Shown here: piece after piece, positions 1-11,063 of the stretch
How the letters are laid out: each line of letters opens with the position of its first letter
How positions within the stretch are numbered: position 1 is the first letter of the stretch
Origin: Hyparrhenia diplandra
Lineage: Eukaryota > Streptophyta > Magnoliopsida > Poales > Poaceae
Direction of reading: 5' to 3'
Assembly: GCA_015847255.1 (NCBI GenBank)
Contig: JADLZK010004553.1
Coordinates: forward strand, 1 to 64,000
DNA length: 64,000 nt
Translations under genes and position numbers: made by a program
The notes under the pieces: model-generated
Told to the model about the DNA's origin: nothing
The model's database searches: none
The model's input: only the letters and a program-made list of their open reading frames with translations

Positions 1-121
1 GCCGAGATAGAGCAGCAGCCGATGTTGCGGCGGCGCGCGGGAGGAAAGCGGCGAGGCCGAGGAGCACGACACGAGCCCACTGCAGAGGCAGCTTGTGGAG
101 GAGGTGCGATGATGAGCACAT
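1..121 (-). CDS. possible partial N-terminal coding exon at left edge
   Basis: An ATG at 119-121 on the minus strand opens a frame that stays open for 40 codons and runs off the left edge. The predicted peptide has a hydrophobic stretch (residues about 18-30, with the run VVLLGLAAFLP) followed by Ala-rich sequence, so it could be a signal peptide or membrane anchor. The segment is GC-rich, like the 5' ends of grass genes, and turns AT-rich at once upstream of the ATG. I do not recognise a family. It could also be a chance frame in a GC-rich stretch. Confidence 0.25.
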   Translation of the reverse strand, partial: MCSSSHLLHKLPLQWARVVLLGLAAFLPRAAATSAAALSR

Positions 122-930
122 AAACCAATTTACAAAGCCAGAGGAACAGAACCAAGAGTTGTATGTACACAAATTATGTAGGCAACGATCCTGTGTAAAC
201 CGGCCGTGCAACCAATGCAAACTCCAATTAAGTCCACAAGATTTCAACCAACATTGCTTGTTTTTAATGCGATGTACCAGACCAGACACTTAAGATTTTT
301 TTGTTATCCAAATGGAGGCTAAAAAATGCTCTATTATCCTCGGTAGGAGCAAGAGAGATTTAATTGTGTGATTAAGCCATCCCATGTGCCGCACTTATTG
401 ATCATTCATTACATATCATGTGCAACTGGCTTTGTATGCAACCTATGCAACTGCAATTCACCACATGATTTGGATCCCACATCCTGGTCTTTTTTAACTT
501 AAACCCTCCCGCCTGGATACACACGGGTTAGATTTAAACCCCGGTGGAGGGGGGTGAAAAAAAAAACTCAAGACATTGGATCTGAGATCCGGTAACCTTA
601 ATGGTGGTTGCATAAATTGGGTTGCGCATGACACGTCCTCGCGGTTTACTCGTGAGTTCAGTAAATTTTTTATTAGTATATCTAAACACCCAATGCAATA
701 CCTCAAAGTAGTTTGTAGTGATCATCGTTTTATTTAGAAGCGGTTTTAATTGATACTGTTCTAAAATAATTTGAGGACAAATGTAGAAAACAGTGGTGTA
801 ATAGTGTCTTTTTTTTTCGTTTAATTTGCACCCGCATTTCATGTATTAGATTGATCTTGTTTCAAATTTAAATTTGGTTCTGAAACCATTTACTTGATCA
901 TACGGACATTGCGTGTAGAAGCACTTTGAC
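122..930. other. intergenic, no gene seen
   Basis: AT-rich non-coding sequence. Frames between about 490 and 840 on the minus strand lack any recognisable domain and include low-complexity runs. If the frame at 1-121 is a gene, this would hold its promoter. Confidence 0.5.
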
Positions 931-1098
931 CTATGTTACACGGATACTCGGGGGTGACGTATCCGTATCCGATACTCGTCGGATACGCGAATATAGATAC
1001 CGGATACACACATTTTTAGTGGGTTTTCTTGAGAAAGTGTGTATCCACGTATCGGATACGCATTGTATCGATACCCGCACTGTATCCGTGTAACATAG
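931..1098. mobile_element. small GATAC-rich inverted-repeat element (MITE-like)
   Basis: A 168-bp segment begins with CTATGTTACACGGATAC (931-947) and ends with its exact reverse complement (1082-1098), a perfect 17-bp terminal inverted repeat. The interior has several more GATAC/GTATC repeats in both orientations, so the whole unit can fold. There is no coding capacity. I could not define a clear target duplication. A related GATAC-rich stretch lies at about 11917-12090. Confidence 0.6.
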
Positions 1099-1555
1099 CT
1101 TCTGACCACCAAATCAGTGTCGCTTCATCGCACGGACGCGGAGCCTTGTAAAAGCCACTTCACCCCGAGGGATCAGGGTGAGTCCTCCCAAACATACCCT
1201 TTACTTTAGCAGAGATTGAGCTCAGTCAGAGTTGCAGATTTTAATCTACGTCACTTCCACTAACGAAAGTATCTTTCTAAACTAAAAATTAATTTAACGT
1301 AACTTAATCTTTTGTTTTGTTTTCGGCATCATTCATCCCACCTCGCCTATCTTATTGTGAATTAACTAAATGTATCATTGTTTTAACATACATCAATTAT
1401 CATGGACATGTTCTTCATCTTGTTCATGGTTGAAATAAATTGATGGTTAGCAGGATTTTGAGACCAAGTATGGTGCTGAATGTTTTGGCATATTTTCGAT
1501 GCAAACTTCGCCAAGAAGTGCATCGCGTCCATGGCACGCCAAGAAGCTTAGGTTC
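1099..1555. other. intergenic, no gene seen
   Basis: No frame with recognisable coding content and no clear repeat ends. It separates the GATAC element from the LINE-like element. Confidence 0.5.
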
Positions 1556-1566
1556 ACATCGCCATC

Positions 1567-3637
1567 TAAAAAAAGACCCAGCCCCACGCCGCTCTCCCTA
1601 CGAGCGACACGGCGGCGACAAACCCACAGCGGCCGCTACCATCGCCACCTCCCCACCGCCCTCGCCGCCGCCGAGGCAGCCACGGAAGCTCGGGCGGCTC
1701 CCAAGGGATGGCGGCGGCGGGGATCTCGCACCATTGCACATCTCCCAGGGGCGTACCCACTGGTGGCCGACGGTTTTCTCCTAGTGGACGGGCCAGCTCC
1801 TTCCGGCGGCGGGTGGCGGCCTCGCGCCGCCGGGCGCGAATCCGGCGCTGGATCGGCGTTGGCGGCCGCCCGCCAGCGGTGGGGAGGAGGCTCCGTGGGT
1901 GAGGGCTCGGCGCTCCTCCTCGCTGGCTGGCGCGACAGCGCAGCCTTCCGGTGGAGACCGGCGGCCGGCTGGCCCTCGACGCCGCGGATCCAAGGCCCCT
2001 TTGGCCGGTTCGGCGTGGGGGCATCGCCGGCGTGTGGCACCTCCCTCCGGGGTGGTTTTGTGGTGCGGCAAGGGCTGGCTGTGGTGGTGGAGTCACGTGA
2101 GGTGGTGGCATTGCGGTGGTGTGATGGTGAGGTGGTGAGGTGTGCCTGGCAAATGTGGATATCCGCGTCTTTCCGGTGTCTTGGCGCCGCGGATGAGCAG
2201 CTCGAGGAGGAAGGGGTTGGCATGATGGCGGCTTCTTCCGGCAGCGGTGGCGGCGGGATCGGTGGTGCGGTGGCGCCGTCTCGCCAAGAAGCGTGGGGCG
2301 CTAGATCCGCTGCCCTAGTGGGCTGATCTAGTATCCTCGTGCCGGATCTGCAGCATGCGGTGGCGTCTTCGATGTAGCGGGCGCGGCGACGGCCCGATTC
2401 CGCGACGGCGAGGCGGACGGCCGTTCTCCGGCAGGTGGTTTGGCTCTATCATGGTGGTGGGGCCAGGCGACTAGGTGCTGCTGCGAGGCACCATGGTGGT
2501 GCTAGGGCATCTGGGTCGCCCGCTCGGTGCTTGGCAACGCTTCTTGGCGCTTGACCGATGCCGCAGTACGACCGTTTACGTGCTACAAGTTAGGTGTGCT
2601 CCAAGCGAAAGCCATGGTGACGGCACCTATGGGCGTCGTTCTCCCCGTTGGGCGCCCGGCGGAGCCGCCCACCTATTGCATGAGAGGTTTCGGGTGTAAA
2701 CCCTACCCACGTCGTGGATGAGCGTCGGCTACGCCTTTGGTGTCGCTTCCTTCTTGAAGGCTTCGGTTGAGACTAGGTCTCGTGCTTGTGGCGGTGTGCC
2801 ATCATTGGTGCGGGAAGGCTACCTTGGTGGAAGTAGTCCGGGGTGGTGGTGATTCGTTTGTGGCCGTGTTGGGGAGGTGTTGAGGGTCCATGACGTTGTT
2901 TGGTTGTGGGTTGGTAGCGGTGGTGCGGCGTTGGTTGTGGAGGTTGGCTTACGGTGTGAGAGGGTCGTGTGGTGGTGGTGGCGGGGACTGTGGCGTTGGG
3001 GGACGGTCCTCGTCTATGCCGCTCGGGCGGACCGCCGGCGGCTGCGGCGCGGCATCGGGGAGGCCGAACCGGCTTGGTGCCTGGCTGGGGGGGTGATGCA
3101 AAAGATCGGTCGCCTGCGTGGTATCGGGCGCGTTGATCCTCTCCGGTGGGGCTTACGCTAGGGTGTGGCAGCGATGACTCATCGTCGTTTACCCTCAGCG
3201 TGTGGAGCTGGTGGAGTTGGCGGTGGTGGCTGCTGCTTGTCGATGTCCCAATCCGACCGAGCAGTTTTGATGGTTGCTCGATTGATGCCCCAATCCAAAC
3301 CGAAAGTGGAGCTTTTTGGGTTTTACTTTTTTTTTTCCATCCGACCCCTTAGTTGTGTTGTGTGAGTTGTTGGTGTCAAGTGGTTGCTCGCGCCGATGAC
3401 CTAATCCGTCACGTAGCGGTTGAGGCTTGTGTCGATGTCCCAATCCAACCAAGCAAGGAGATGAGTGGGGGCTAGTTGAGTTGACTTGGTACCTAGGTGT
3501 GCAGGTGGAGTAGGGTACCCCTCGCACAATTGTATGGTTTTTCCCGACCTGGTTTTGACAAAAAACTGGGCCGGCACTTGCCTTTTCCTTGTCTAATAGA
3601 AATTGTGGCAAAGCTTTTGCCGTCCCTTTAGAAAAAA
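1567..3637 (+). mobile_element. non-autonomous LINE-like retroelement
   Basis: A GC-rich 2.07 kb unit flanked by a near-identical 11-bp direct repeat, ACATYGCCATC, at 1556-1566 and 3638-3648 (10 of 11 match), and ending in a short A run (3632-3638). The last ~40 bases before the A run (GTCTAAT...GGCAAAGCTTTTGCCG...) match the 3' end of the LINE at 13957-15874 read on the minus strand. No reverse transcriptase or endonuclease is encoded. The long frames at 1499-2326 and on the opposite strand are Arg/Pro/Gly-rich artefacts of base composition. The likeliest reading is a LINE-mobilised element with a LINE-like 5' region and no ORF2. A captured gene leader with a LINE tail is the alternative. 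Confidence 0.5.
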
Positions 3638-3648
3638 ACATTGCCATC

Positions 3649-4296
3649 CGTATTAACAGAAACATGCACACAACACACCTACGAATACCTCCAAAATTCA
3701 GGCGGACAGATATTGCGATTTAAAAACACCACCATAGGTGTCTGGCCACAGGCAAGAACAATTGGGTACCATTGAAAGATTAAGCAACTAGAAATGTAGA
3801 CAGTCATGGAGAGTCAAAGACACGAGCCCGGGTTTGCAGATCCCAAAGTCGATACTCACATGCATCTGTCTAGGCCACAAAACAACGATTTTTTTCTGCA
3901 TAATATCAAACAAAAGGCAAGTTGGCCAATGGCAAAGAATTGTGCACATCAAATTTATACCTGTGCTTGGTTACTAGACACTTGAAAAGAGAAAATCAAA
4001 AATAAAATTGTAAGTACACCGCAATATGTATGGTTGGGAGTAGCAAAGTAATGTACTTATTATTAAATCTTCACGTCCAAAGTAGCAAAGCAATGTACTT
4101 GCATTTGCTGGAGCTCACAATGATTCATAATGGTAATCATTAAACAAGTACTAGCACATTGTGCTTACCTCAAGATCTGAACATTTCCCACTGAAAGAAA
4201 ACTACATTGTTACCAAAATCTCAAATCACTGTCTCTATAGAATGATAAGAAGCTAGAAACAAATACTACTATATTATTCTTCTTCTTCATTTTCTT
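3649..4296. other. no gene seen; downstream flank of F-box gene
   Basis: AT-rich sequence beyond the minus-strand F-box stop codon. It may hold the 3' UTR. A short direct repeat (GTAGCAAAG.AATGTACTT, about 4042-4060 and 4083-4101) is visible. Confidence 0.4.
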
Positions 4297-5577
4297 CTAT
4301 ATTGCACACCTGCAACCACCAGGTTTACCGTCACAAATTCCATCTTGCAATGTTGGCACAACAATTGGTGGAAGAGTAGCCATGCTATTGCGGTATCCAA
4401 ACACACACCTCATGTCCAATGCATTGCCCAATTCCTTCCCAGTATTTTCCACCATGCCTGTGTCCATGTCATAACGTAATACCTTGTCCGATGTCTTCCA
4501 TTTTTGCCTCACCCCAATGTAAACCCACCTCCCACTCTCTAGACCAAGTGGACGCACAAACCACCTCTCATAAAACTTGTTTTGCCACCCATTACGTAGC
4601 TTCATTGAATGGCAAAACTGAAATTCATCACAACACATCTCCACAATGCTCTTCCATCCTTTTGTATGCTTGAGCTCCCAATGGTAATCACCTATACTCA
4701 CAAGCTGGTACATGGCCAAACCATCCTTGCTAATGGTTGTACACATGAGCATACCATTGCTAGAGATATCAATGCTATGGCCCTCGTCAACATGGAACCT
4801 TGGTAGCTTCCAAGGCATCTTGATCCTCCCAACTACACTTCTTACAACATCAAACCAAACTAGATCATCTTTATAGTCCCAGTATAGAATACCACTTGAA
4901 TATACCACCTTTTGGCATTCTATATTTTTTATATTTGTAGTAATCATATTATTTGACATGACCCATCGACCCGTATCTGATGAAAAAGAGATAAAATGGA
5001 ACTCAACTAAATTACCATTTATGGTAGGTGTTGGCAATGCTTGGACAATCATGAACTTTTGAGGATCATCTGATGGATCAAACACCAGACCTGTGGCACA
5101 AGTCATGTCTAGATGATCAGCTGCACCGGGGATCTGTTGGGTTTGTTGTGTTGCAGGATTTGCTACATGCAAGGTAGGTGGCGAAGTGCGATAGCTACCA
5201 TAGGATGGTGAGCGGATGCAGAGAAGACCATTTGTTGAGGCAAGGAGATCAAAACGCCCATCACCTATGCGGCAACCAAGGAAATCAAGCCCTGATGATG
5301 GAACACCAACTATAGAAGGTGTCGTTGAGAGAACATCAAGTGAGTGTATAAATGATTCCTTATCAGGCAAACCAATGTGGATTAGGGCTGGACATGATGG
5401 GCAAAGTGTCGCTTGGTTTGCAGCAAACTTAGTAGTACTTGTGAGATGTCTATAATTCTTGGATATGGTCTTCAAGCATGTGACAAACTTGAAAGGAAGG
5501 CGTGAAAAGATGTTGCTACATATGACATCTTCTGGTATGTCGTGGCTGATCATTAGACCTGGTGTTCTGTGAGACAT
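4297..5577 (-). CDS. F-box protein
   Basis: Open for 426 codons from the ATG at 5575-5577, with no internal stop or frameshift. The N-terminal F-box starts at about residue 12 (IPEDVICSNIFSRLPFK) and continues through the Leu/Trp-type core to about residue 55. The remainder resembles the F-box-associated beta-propeller-like domain of plant F-box proteins (for example LLASTNGLLCIRS near residues 110-125, then a VANPATQQ motif). F-box proteins recruit substrates to SCF ubiquitin ligases through SKP1; the target is unknown. A longer frame reaches 5619 but only with a TTG start. A polypyrimidine tract plus CAG lies at 5579-5581, immediately before T-ATG, so the ATG probably sits at the start of exon 2. 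F-box genes of this kind belong to a large, fast-turnover family in grasses. Confidence 0.85.
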   Translation of the reverse strand: MSHRTPGLMISHDIPEDVICSNIFSRLPFKFVTCLKTISKNYRHLTSTTKFAANQATLCPSCPALIHIGLPDKESFIHSLDVLSTTPSIVGVPSSGLDFLGCRIGDGRFDLLASTNGLLCIRSPSYGSYRTSPPTLHVANPATQQTQQIPGAADHLDMTCATGLVFDPSDDPQKFMIVQALPTPTINGNLVEFHFISFSSDTGRWVMSNNMITTNIKNIECQKVVYSSGILYWDYKDDLVWFDVVRSVVGRIKMPWKLPRFHVDEGHSIDISSNGMLMCTTISKDGLAMYQLVSIGDYHWELKHTKGWKSIVEMCCDEFQFCHSMKLRNGWQNKFYERWFVRPLGLESGRWVYIGVRQKWKTSDKVLRYDMDTGMVENTGKELGNALDMRCVFGYRNSMATLPPIVVPTLQDGICDGKPGGCRCAI

Positions 5578-6381
5578 ACTGAAGAGAACAAAATTAGTTT
5601 TCCTTCTTTTCAAATGCAAAGGGAAATAGTAATAGAAAAATCATTCCCTAGGGGAAAAATTTATAGTACTTAGATAAAAATAGAATTGGAGCCAAGATAT
5701 ATTAAGTAAATAAACAACACAGAATCTAAGAAAAGGTCCCCTAACCACCTCTGCGTAGTCATATTGGAGAAATGTAAGCAGTCAAATTGGTGTCAATTTT
5801 TTTGCCACCAAACATGACAAATGAGCTTTTTAACTTGAATTTCTATAGTTTATGACCTTCTAAACTCCCCAAAGCGATCGAGTGACCAGCTATCACCGAT
5901 GCATCTTAGAATTCGCCACACGAGAGCAAGACATCTGCAACACCCAAAGCAGTAGCAGCATTGACAGCATCCCGCCAGGCATGCAGACCAGCGAGCTACA
6001 ACCACTACCACATGCCTCCCGGCGTCGGTGTACCCTGACACGTGCATGGGGAAAATCGAAGATGTGCAAGGCCACCGGAGGACCGAATCCCCCGCACCCT
6101 GTACATGCTCCGACCACCGCCGGCCCTAGATGTCGCCGGACCGTGTGCCTCTTGGTTAGGGCGAGCCGGATCTAGCGGCCGGGATTTTGGATTCGCCGCC
6201 GGACAGCCCAGGCCAGCGCCATGGCCGCTGAGTTGCCGCTGCTGAGCGCCCCCATGGCCGGGTCGAGAAGCTCTAGGCGCGGGTGCGGCAGATCCGCCAA
6301 GAAGACACCAGATCCGTGCACCTCGGACCAAGAACCCACCGGTAGGCCCCAGCCATCCATATCGATCCTTCGTGCTCCAGA

Positions 6382-6427
<46 letters not shown>

Positions 6428-7043
6428 AGAGAGAGAGAGAGAGAAGAGGAGATGGCCGAGCCGCCAGTGTCCTTGCCTTCGGCAGATTTGTCGGCATCTA
6501 GCTCGGGTGGCGATCGGGCGAGAGGATTGGTCTTTGGGCGGCGCCGTCACCACCCGAGCCGTCTCATAAAGGCGACGTGAGGGATGAGACGGTTTGGTGA
6601 TGTGATGTGAACTGATCACTATGAAAAATCAGCACCATTCCTAACAAAAAAAATAATATATATATTCCACAATAGGAAGAAATCTAACAGTATATAGAAA
6701 ATCAAGCAAGGAAAGGTGAAAGGAGCATAATTTCTACATTTTTATTTGAGTTTGGGTTTGTACCTCTTAGATTCTTGCTTCACAAACCGGCGCACGCCAC
6801 CACCACCATGCCCGTGCCACGGTGGAGACCTCGGGGCTCCTCCCCCTCGCCTTCACGAGCCGTGCCGGGGCATAGCGTGAGCGCCTAAGCCACCGTAGGA
6901 GAGAGAGGAGGGCGCCCGCGCGGCGATGGTGTGCTTGGGCGGTGGGTGAGGGAGAGCCGAGAGAGGAGAGTTGAGGTGTGGTGGCGCGAAGAGAGGGAGG
7001 CGCGAGGGGAGGGATGGAGTGCCCATTCGAACCCTAAGTTCAT
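5578..7043 (-). other. probable 5' leader and intron of the F-box gene
   Basis: Upstream of the F-box ATG, the minus strand shows a good splice acceptor (TTCTCTTCAG, ending at 5579). Further up are GC-rich and CT-rich stretches typical of plant 5' UTRs at about 5900-6600 and 6780-7020. A candidate donor (AAGAG/GTACAAACC) lies near 6766. The exon boundaries are not settled. Long frames here on both strands contain Ser-Leu runs from the GA repeat and are not convincing proteins. Confidence 0.4.
6388..6450. repeat. (GA)n microsatellite
   Basis: About 28 GA units interrupted by a run of seven G. Read on the minus strand it is a CT tract, a common 5' UTR feature in grasses, and it lies in the likely leader of the F-box gene. 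Confidence 0.95.
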
Positions 7044-7052
7044 CTTATATAG
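7044..7052 (-). promoter_or_regulatory. candidate TATA box (minus strand)
   Basis: CTATATAAG on the minus strand, followed about 30 bases downstream by a CT-rich, GC-rich leader. It points toward the F-box gene. It also lies about 250 bp inside a CACTA-type terminus, so it may be a transposon promoter. Confidence 0.4.
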
Positions 7053-7302
7053 ATGACTTCCGAATTGGGCTGGGTTGTGGGTTTCGGGCCTATTTCAATA
7101 GGTGAGCCTATTTTTCTAAGGCGGTTATTTTCTGGCAGCCTCCTTAAATGAATTTTGCGAGGCGGTTGGACGTGACGGCCTCCATAAATGAAAATGACCG
7201 CCTTCGTGAATCGTCCAGAATTTTCTGACACGGTTGGATTTTGTTTGTGACCGTCTCCGTTAATGTTTTGGCACCGCCTCATAAAATCTTTTTGTGGTAG
7301 TG
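7053..7302 (-). mobile_element. CACTA-type transposon terminus
   Basis: Read on the minus strand, the segment starts CACTACCACAAAAAG at 7302. It then shows repeated AGGCGGT, ATTTATGGAGGC and GTCTCCGTTAATG motifs, typical subterminal repeats of a grass CACTA element. The segment at 48811-48950 carries the same motif set, so the two belong to one family. I could not find a convincing partner end; candidates near 6004 and 6617 lack matching target duplications. Confidence 0.5.
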
Positions 7303-7471
7303 TAAATATAATAAGTAGAGACCACAAACATGGTTGATGTTATTTGGATTCCTAAGGGATTTTGATAATCTAGATAAAAAGAAACATAGACCGTTTTTAT
7401 AAGAACAATATAGGATTGTGGGATTCTTTTATACCAGATTCTCAAAATCCGGAGGATGCAAACGGGCCCTT
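7303..7471. mobile_element. partial MITE next to CACTA end
   Basis: The segment ends in GGATGCAAACGGGCCC followed by TTA. Its reverse complement starts GGGCCCGTTTG, the form of many grass Tourist-like elements. The other terminus is missing where the CACTA end lies, so it may have been split by that insertion. Confidence 0.35.
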
Positions 7472-9180
7472 ATTTGTGAGGCTGCCTAGAGCACGGGGGC
7501 CCTCTCCCGCAGAAGAAACTTTTTGCGTCTTCCCCGTGGAAGTCTTGGGCAGATCCTCAAATACGACCGTCTTTGGAACCATGTAGGGTGGAAGCCTCTG
7601 CCGGCAAAAGCTTTTAATCTCTGCTTCGGTTGCGCTGGTGGCGTCGGACTTCAGCTGGACAAACGCGCAGGGCGTCTCACCCCAGTTGTCGTCTGGCCTT
7701 GCCACGACTGCCCACCTCCAGCACCGCCGGGTGGCCGGAGATGACCGATTCCACCTCAATGGAACTGATGTTTTCGCCGCCACACACGATGATGTCTTTG
7801 GCCCTGTCCTTGATCTGAATGTAGCCGTCCGGATGCCGGACGGCCAGGTCCCCGGTGTGCAGCCACCCTCCGTCCATGGCCTCCTTGGTCGCTTTGAGGT
7901 CCCTGTAATAGCCACTCATCACCGTGTTCCCCGGAACATAACCTCGCCCACTGCCAGGCCGTCGGACGGCACGCTCTCCATGGTGTCCGCATCCTTGACG
8001 TCCACGTCCTGCATCGCTGCGTGGTGGAACCCCTGGCGCGCCTTGAGCCCACGCGCGCTCTTCCGGTGGCAGAGCGTCCCATTCCGGCAGCCACGTGCAG
8101 ACGGTCGACGGGCCGTACGTCTCCGTGAGGCCGTAGATTTGGTAGACGACGAAGCCGAGCCCCTCGATTGCCAACAAGACGTCTGGCGGCGGCGGCGCGC
8201 CGCCAGTCATGACGCGCAGAGGCACCGGCAGCGGCCGACGGTCCGCCGCCGGCGCGTTCACGACCATGTTGAACACCGTGGGCGCGCCGCCCATGTGCGT
8301 CACCTTGTGCCGCGCGATGGCGTCGAAGATGGTCTTGGCCGTGAACCTCCGGAGGCAGATGTTGGTGCCGCCCTGCAAGGCGACCCCCACGTCATGTTCC
8401 AGCCGTTGCAGTGGAACATGGGCACGGTCCACAGGTAGATCGGCATGGTGGTGATGTCGTACGCGAGGACGGCGGCGAGGGTGTTGAGGTATGCGCCGCG
8501 GTGGCTGTAGACCACGCCCTTGGGCCGCGCCGTCGTGCCGGAGGTGTAGTTGAGCGCGATCGGGTCCAGCTCGTTCGCCGGCCACCGGACGTCGAACTGT
8601 GAAGGTGCATCCCTGATAAGATCCTCGTAACTCGTCATGCAGCCGGTGGTTGCGGTCTCGCCATCATCGTCGTCGTCTGAAATTGTTACAAGAACCGGCA
8701 GCGGCGTGGTCGACGGAGCGAGCTGCTTCAGCGCGGCCCTTTGCGACGTCAAGGAGGAGAGACTCGACGAAGAGCACCTTGGCACCGGAATGCTTCAGTA
8801 AAACGGACACCATGGCTGCATCATACCGCGTATTCAACGTGCAGAGGACCGCGCCGGCCATGGGCACGGCAAAGTGTAGCTCGTACATCGCTGGCACGTT
8901 TGTACTGAGGACAGCAACCTGCGTATTAATGAACGATGTGATAAGCCTCATATATCTGTTCCATCAACACTAATTCCAAAAATATATATCACTGTCGGCA
9001 CTATTAGTGCTGAATGAACTGCTATGATTGCTGCATTATACGGAGTATCTGTCTTCTACTACATTTGGTTTCCACACTATCCAAAAATATATATCACTGT
9101 CTACGCTATTAGTGCTGATTGTTTTAGAACAGGCAGTTGGTCGTTAATTTACATAACAAACTTTCATGGTTATTATATTA

Positions 9181-9415
9181 CTCCCTTTGTTTTTTAAGTG
9201 TTACATTTGATTTGTCCTAAGTCAAACATTATAATCTTTAGTTGTCAAAAAAAAAAAAACATTATAATCTTTGACCCACCATTTCTTTCAAAAAAAACGT
9301 TTTTAAATCTATATGATTTAGATATTATGATAGTATTAAAATAAATCTTATGACATGAAACTATATAATTTGAAAAAATAATTAATGACTAAAGATATAC
9401 GTTTTTTTTTACTAA
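9181..9415. mobile_element. degenerate Stowaway-like MITE
   Basis: TA followed by CTCCCTTTGT, resembling the Stowaway start CTCCCTCCGT, then AT-rich sequence with a short internal repeat (CATTATAATCTTT twice). No clear right end. Confidence 0.35.
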
Positions 9416-10089
9416 TTAGGACAAAACAATAAAAAAGACAAAGATAGTAATATGCTAGAGCCTGGTACTTGGAAAGCAAAATTGATATGATAGTTATTAT
9501 TATTAATAAGCAAAAGTGTTTGTGCATTGCAATGGCAAAAAAGATAAAAGACAACACTATTAGACTATGCGAATTTTCTTTGCACGAATTGCAGCCTTAA
9601 GCGCATATGCTCCACAATGATCAAGTTTGTCGTGTCCGTCACACTTGGAGTCGGATGATCTTCAAGTACCTCTCAGCTGTGTTTGTGTGTCTTTAGGTGT
9701 AGGTGTAGTTTTAGCTTACGCTCAGGGGTGTGTGTGTGTGTGTTTATGCTGAAGTTCAGATATTACAACTGTACTTAAGTATTGGCATTACAAATTTTTT
9801 TTATTTATTTTTGCAGAAATTTCTTGTAAATATCTCCTCAAGTGCATCTCGTTCGGATAATGGCCAACACCACCGATGTATGCCCATATTGTCTCAACTG
9901 TTATGCTTTATTGCTTTTAATGGTAAGAGAATATGGCTTGTTAATGACGAGACTAGTGATATGACTATCAATTTCAACTCTCTCAGCTGCATTGATATAG
10001 CGATAGGGATAGCAATAGCCGAATAGGGATAGGTGTTCATGTCAATGTGTTACTACTCACTCCTAAGGCTGGAAGAAAAGCTCACAGGC

Positions 10090-10592
10090 TTTGCTCGGCT
10101 CGGTTCGGCTCGTGCAGTTAACGAGTCAGCTCGTGGCTCGAGCTAGCTCATGAGCCTAATAAGCCTAAATTATTAGCCTTAATATTTTACTAGTTTCCAA
10201 TGACTTCATGTATTGCACTTTACAATTGGTTGATAACTAGACCTCGACTCCAATAAATTTGGGAGTACTATGACTATTTGTTTTAAATGATTGTATGGAT
10301 AATCAATAATAAATTATGGATGCCTTATATATGATATAATAGATGATGTTTAGTGTAGAATTAGAACATACTAGTGCATATTATTTTTGTTTGGTTTATT
10401 AAGTCCTATGATGAATGGGCTATTAATATATTGTTTCAACTTTTTAAATAATATATATATTATATTTTTTTGACTTTTTATGATAGGCTCACGAGGTCTA
10501 ACGAGCCATCTCGAGCTCGTAAATGAGCCGAGCGAGTGGTCTTGTGGCTCGTTAACTCGTTATCTTAACGAGAACGAACAAGCCGAGCTAAC
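10090..10592. mobile_element. GCTCGGCTCG inverted-repeat element
   Basis: The left side holds GCTCGGCTCGGTTCGGCTCG and GTTAACGAG. The right side holds the inverted counterparts CTCGTTAACTCG...CGAACAAGCCGAGC. The middle (about 10200-10470) is AT-rich. The ends form an imperfect long inverted repeat, as in non-autonomous DNA transposons. Superfamily not assigned. Confidence 0.5.
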
Positions 10593-10912
10593 TGGTTAAA
10601 CCAACTTTACTTCATTCGTCTCAAAAACATGCAATTCTCACCGAGAAGTTAAGTGATTCTAACTTTAACCAAATTTATATAAAAGATTATTGACACTTCT
10701 AATACAAAATAAGTATTAATAGATAAATGATGGAATATATTTTCGTAATAAATTCTATTTGAGACATAAATATTAATATTAAAACAAAGAAGCTCATTAG
10801 AGTGCTATAGCACCAAACAACATTGCGAAATGGCGCCGCTATAACGTTTTTTGCCAACTTCCGACTAACTTTTATAGCCCATGATTTTAAACATTGGTTT
10901 ATAGAGATAGTA

Positions 10913-11063
10913 TTTCCTCCATCCAAAACGTAAAAGGGGTCTTGACTTTTTTAGATACTGTCTTTACTATGTATTTTAAACACAATGCATATTTAAGTGC
11001 AAAGTTAAAACTATGAATATAAAAAAATTATGAACATCTTATAATTTGGAATTAATTAAGGGA
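10913..11063. mobile_element. degenerate Stowaway-like MITE
   Basis: Starts TA-TTTCCTCCATCC and ends AATTAAGGGAG-TA, a decayed version of the Stowaway CTCCCTCCGT ends with TA flanks. Non-coding. Confidence 0.45.

Noticed and set aside
1499..2326. Long plus-strand frame and two overlapping minus-strand frames in a GC-rich stretch
   Set aside because: Arg/Pro/Ala/Gly-rich with no domain, and open on both strands, as expected from high GC. Lies inside the LINE-like element.
6005..6619. 204-codon minus-strand frame with a Ser-Leu repeat
   Set aside because: The repeat is the translated GA microsatellite, and no domain is seen. Better explained as untranslated leader.
6004..7302. CACTACCACA at 6004 as partner of the CACTA end at 7302
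   Set aside because: Ten shared bases but no subterminal repeats on the left side and no matching 3-bp duplication (AAC vs TAA).
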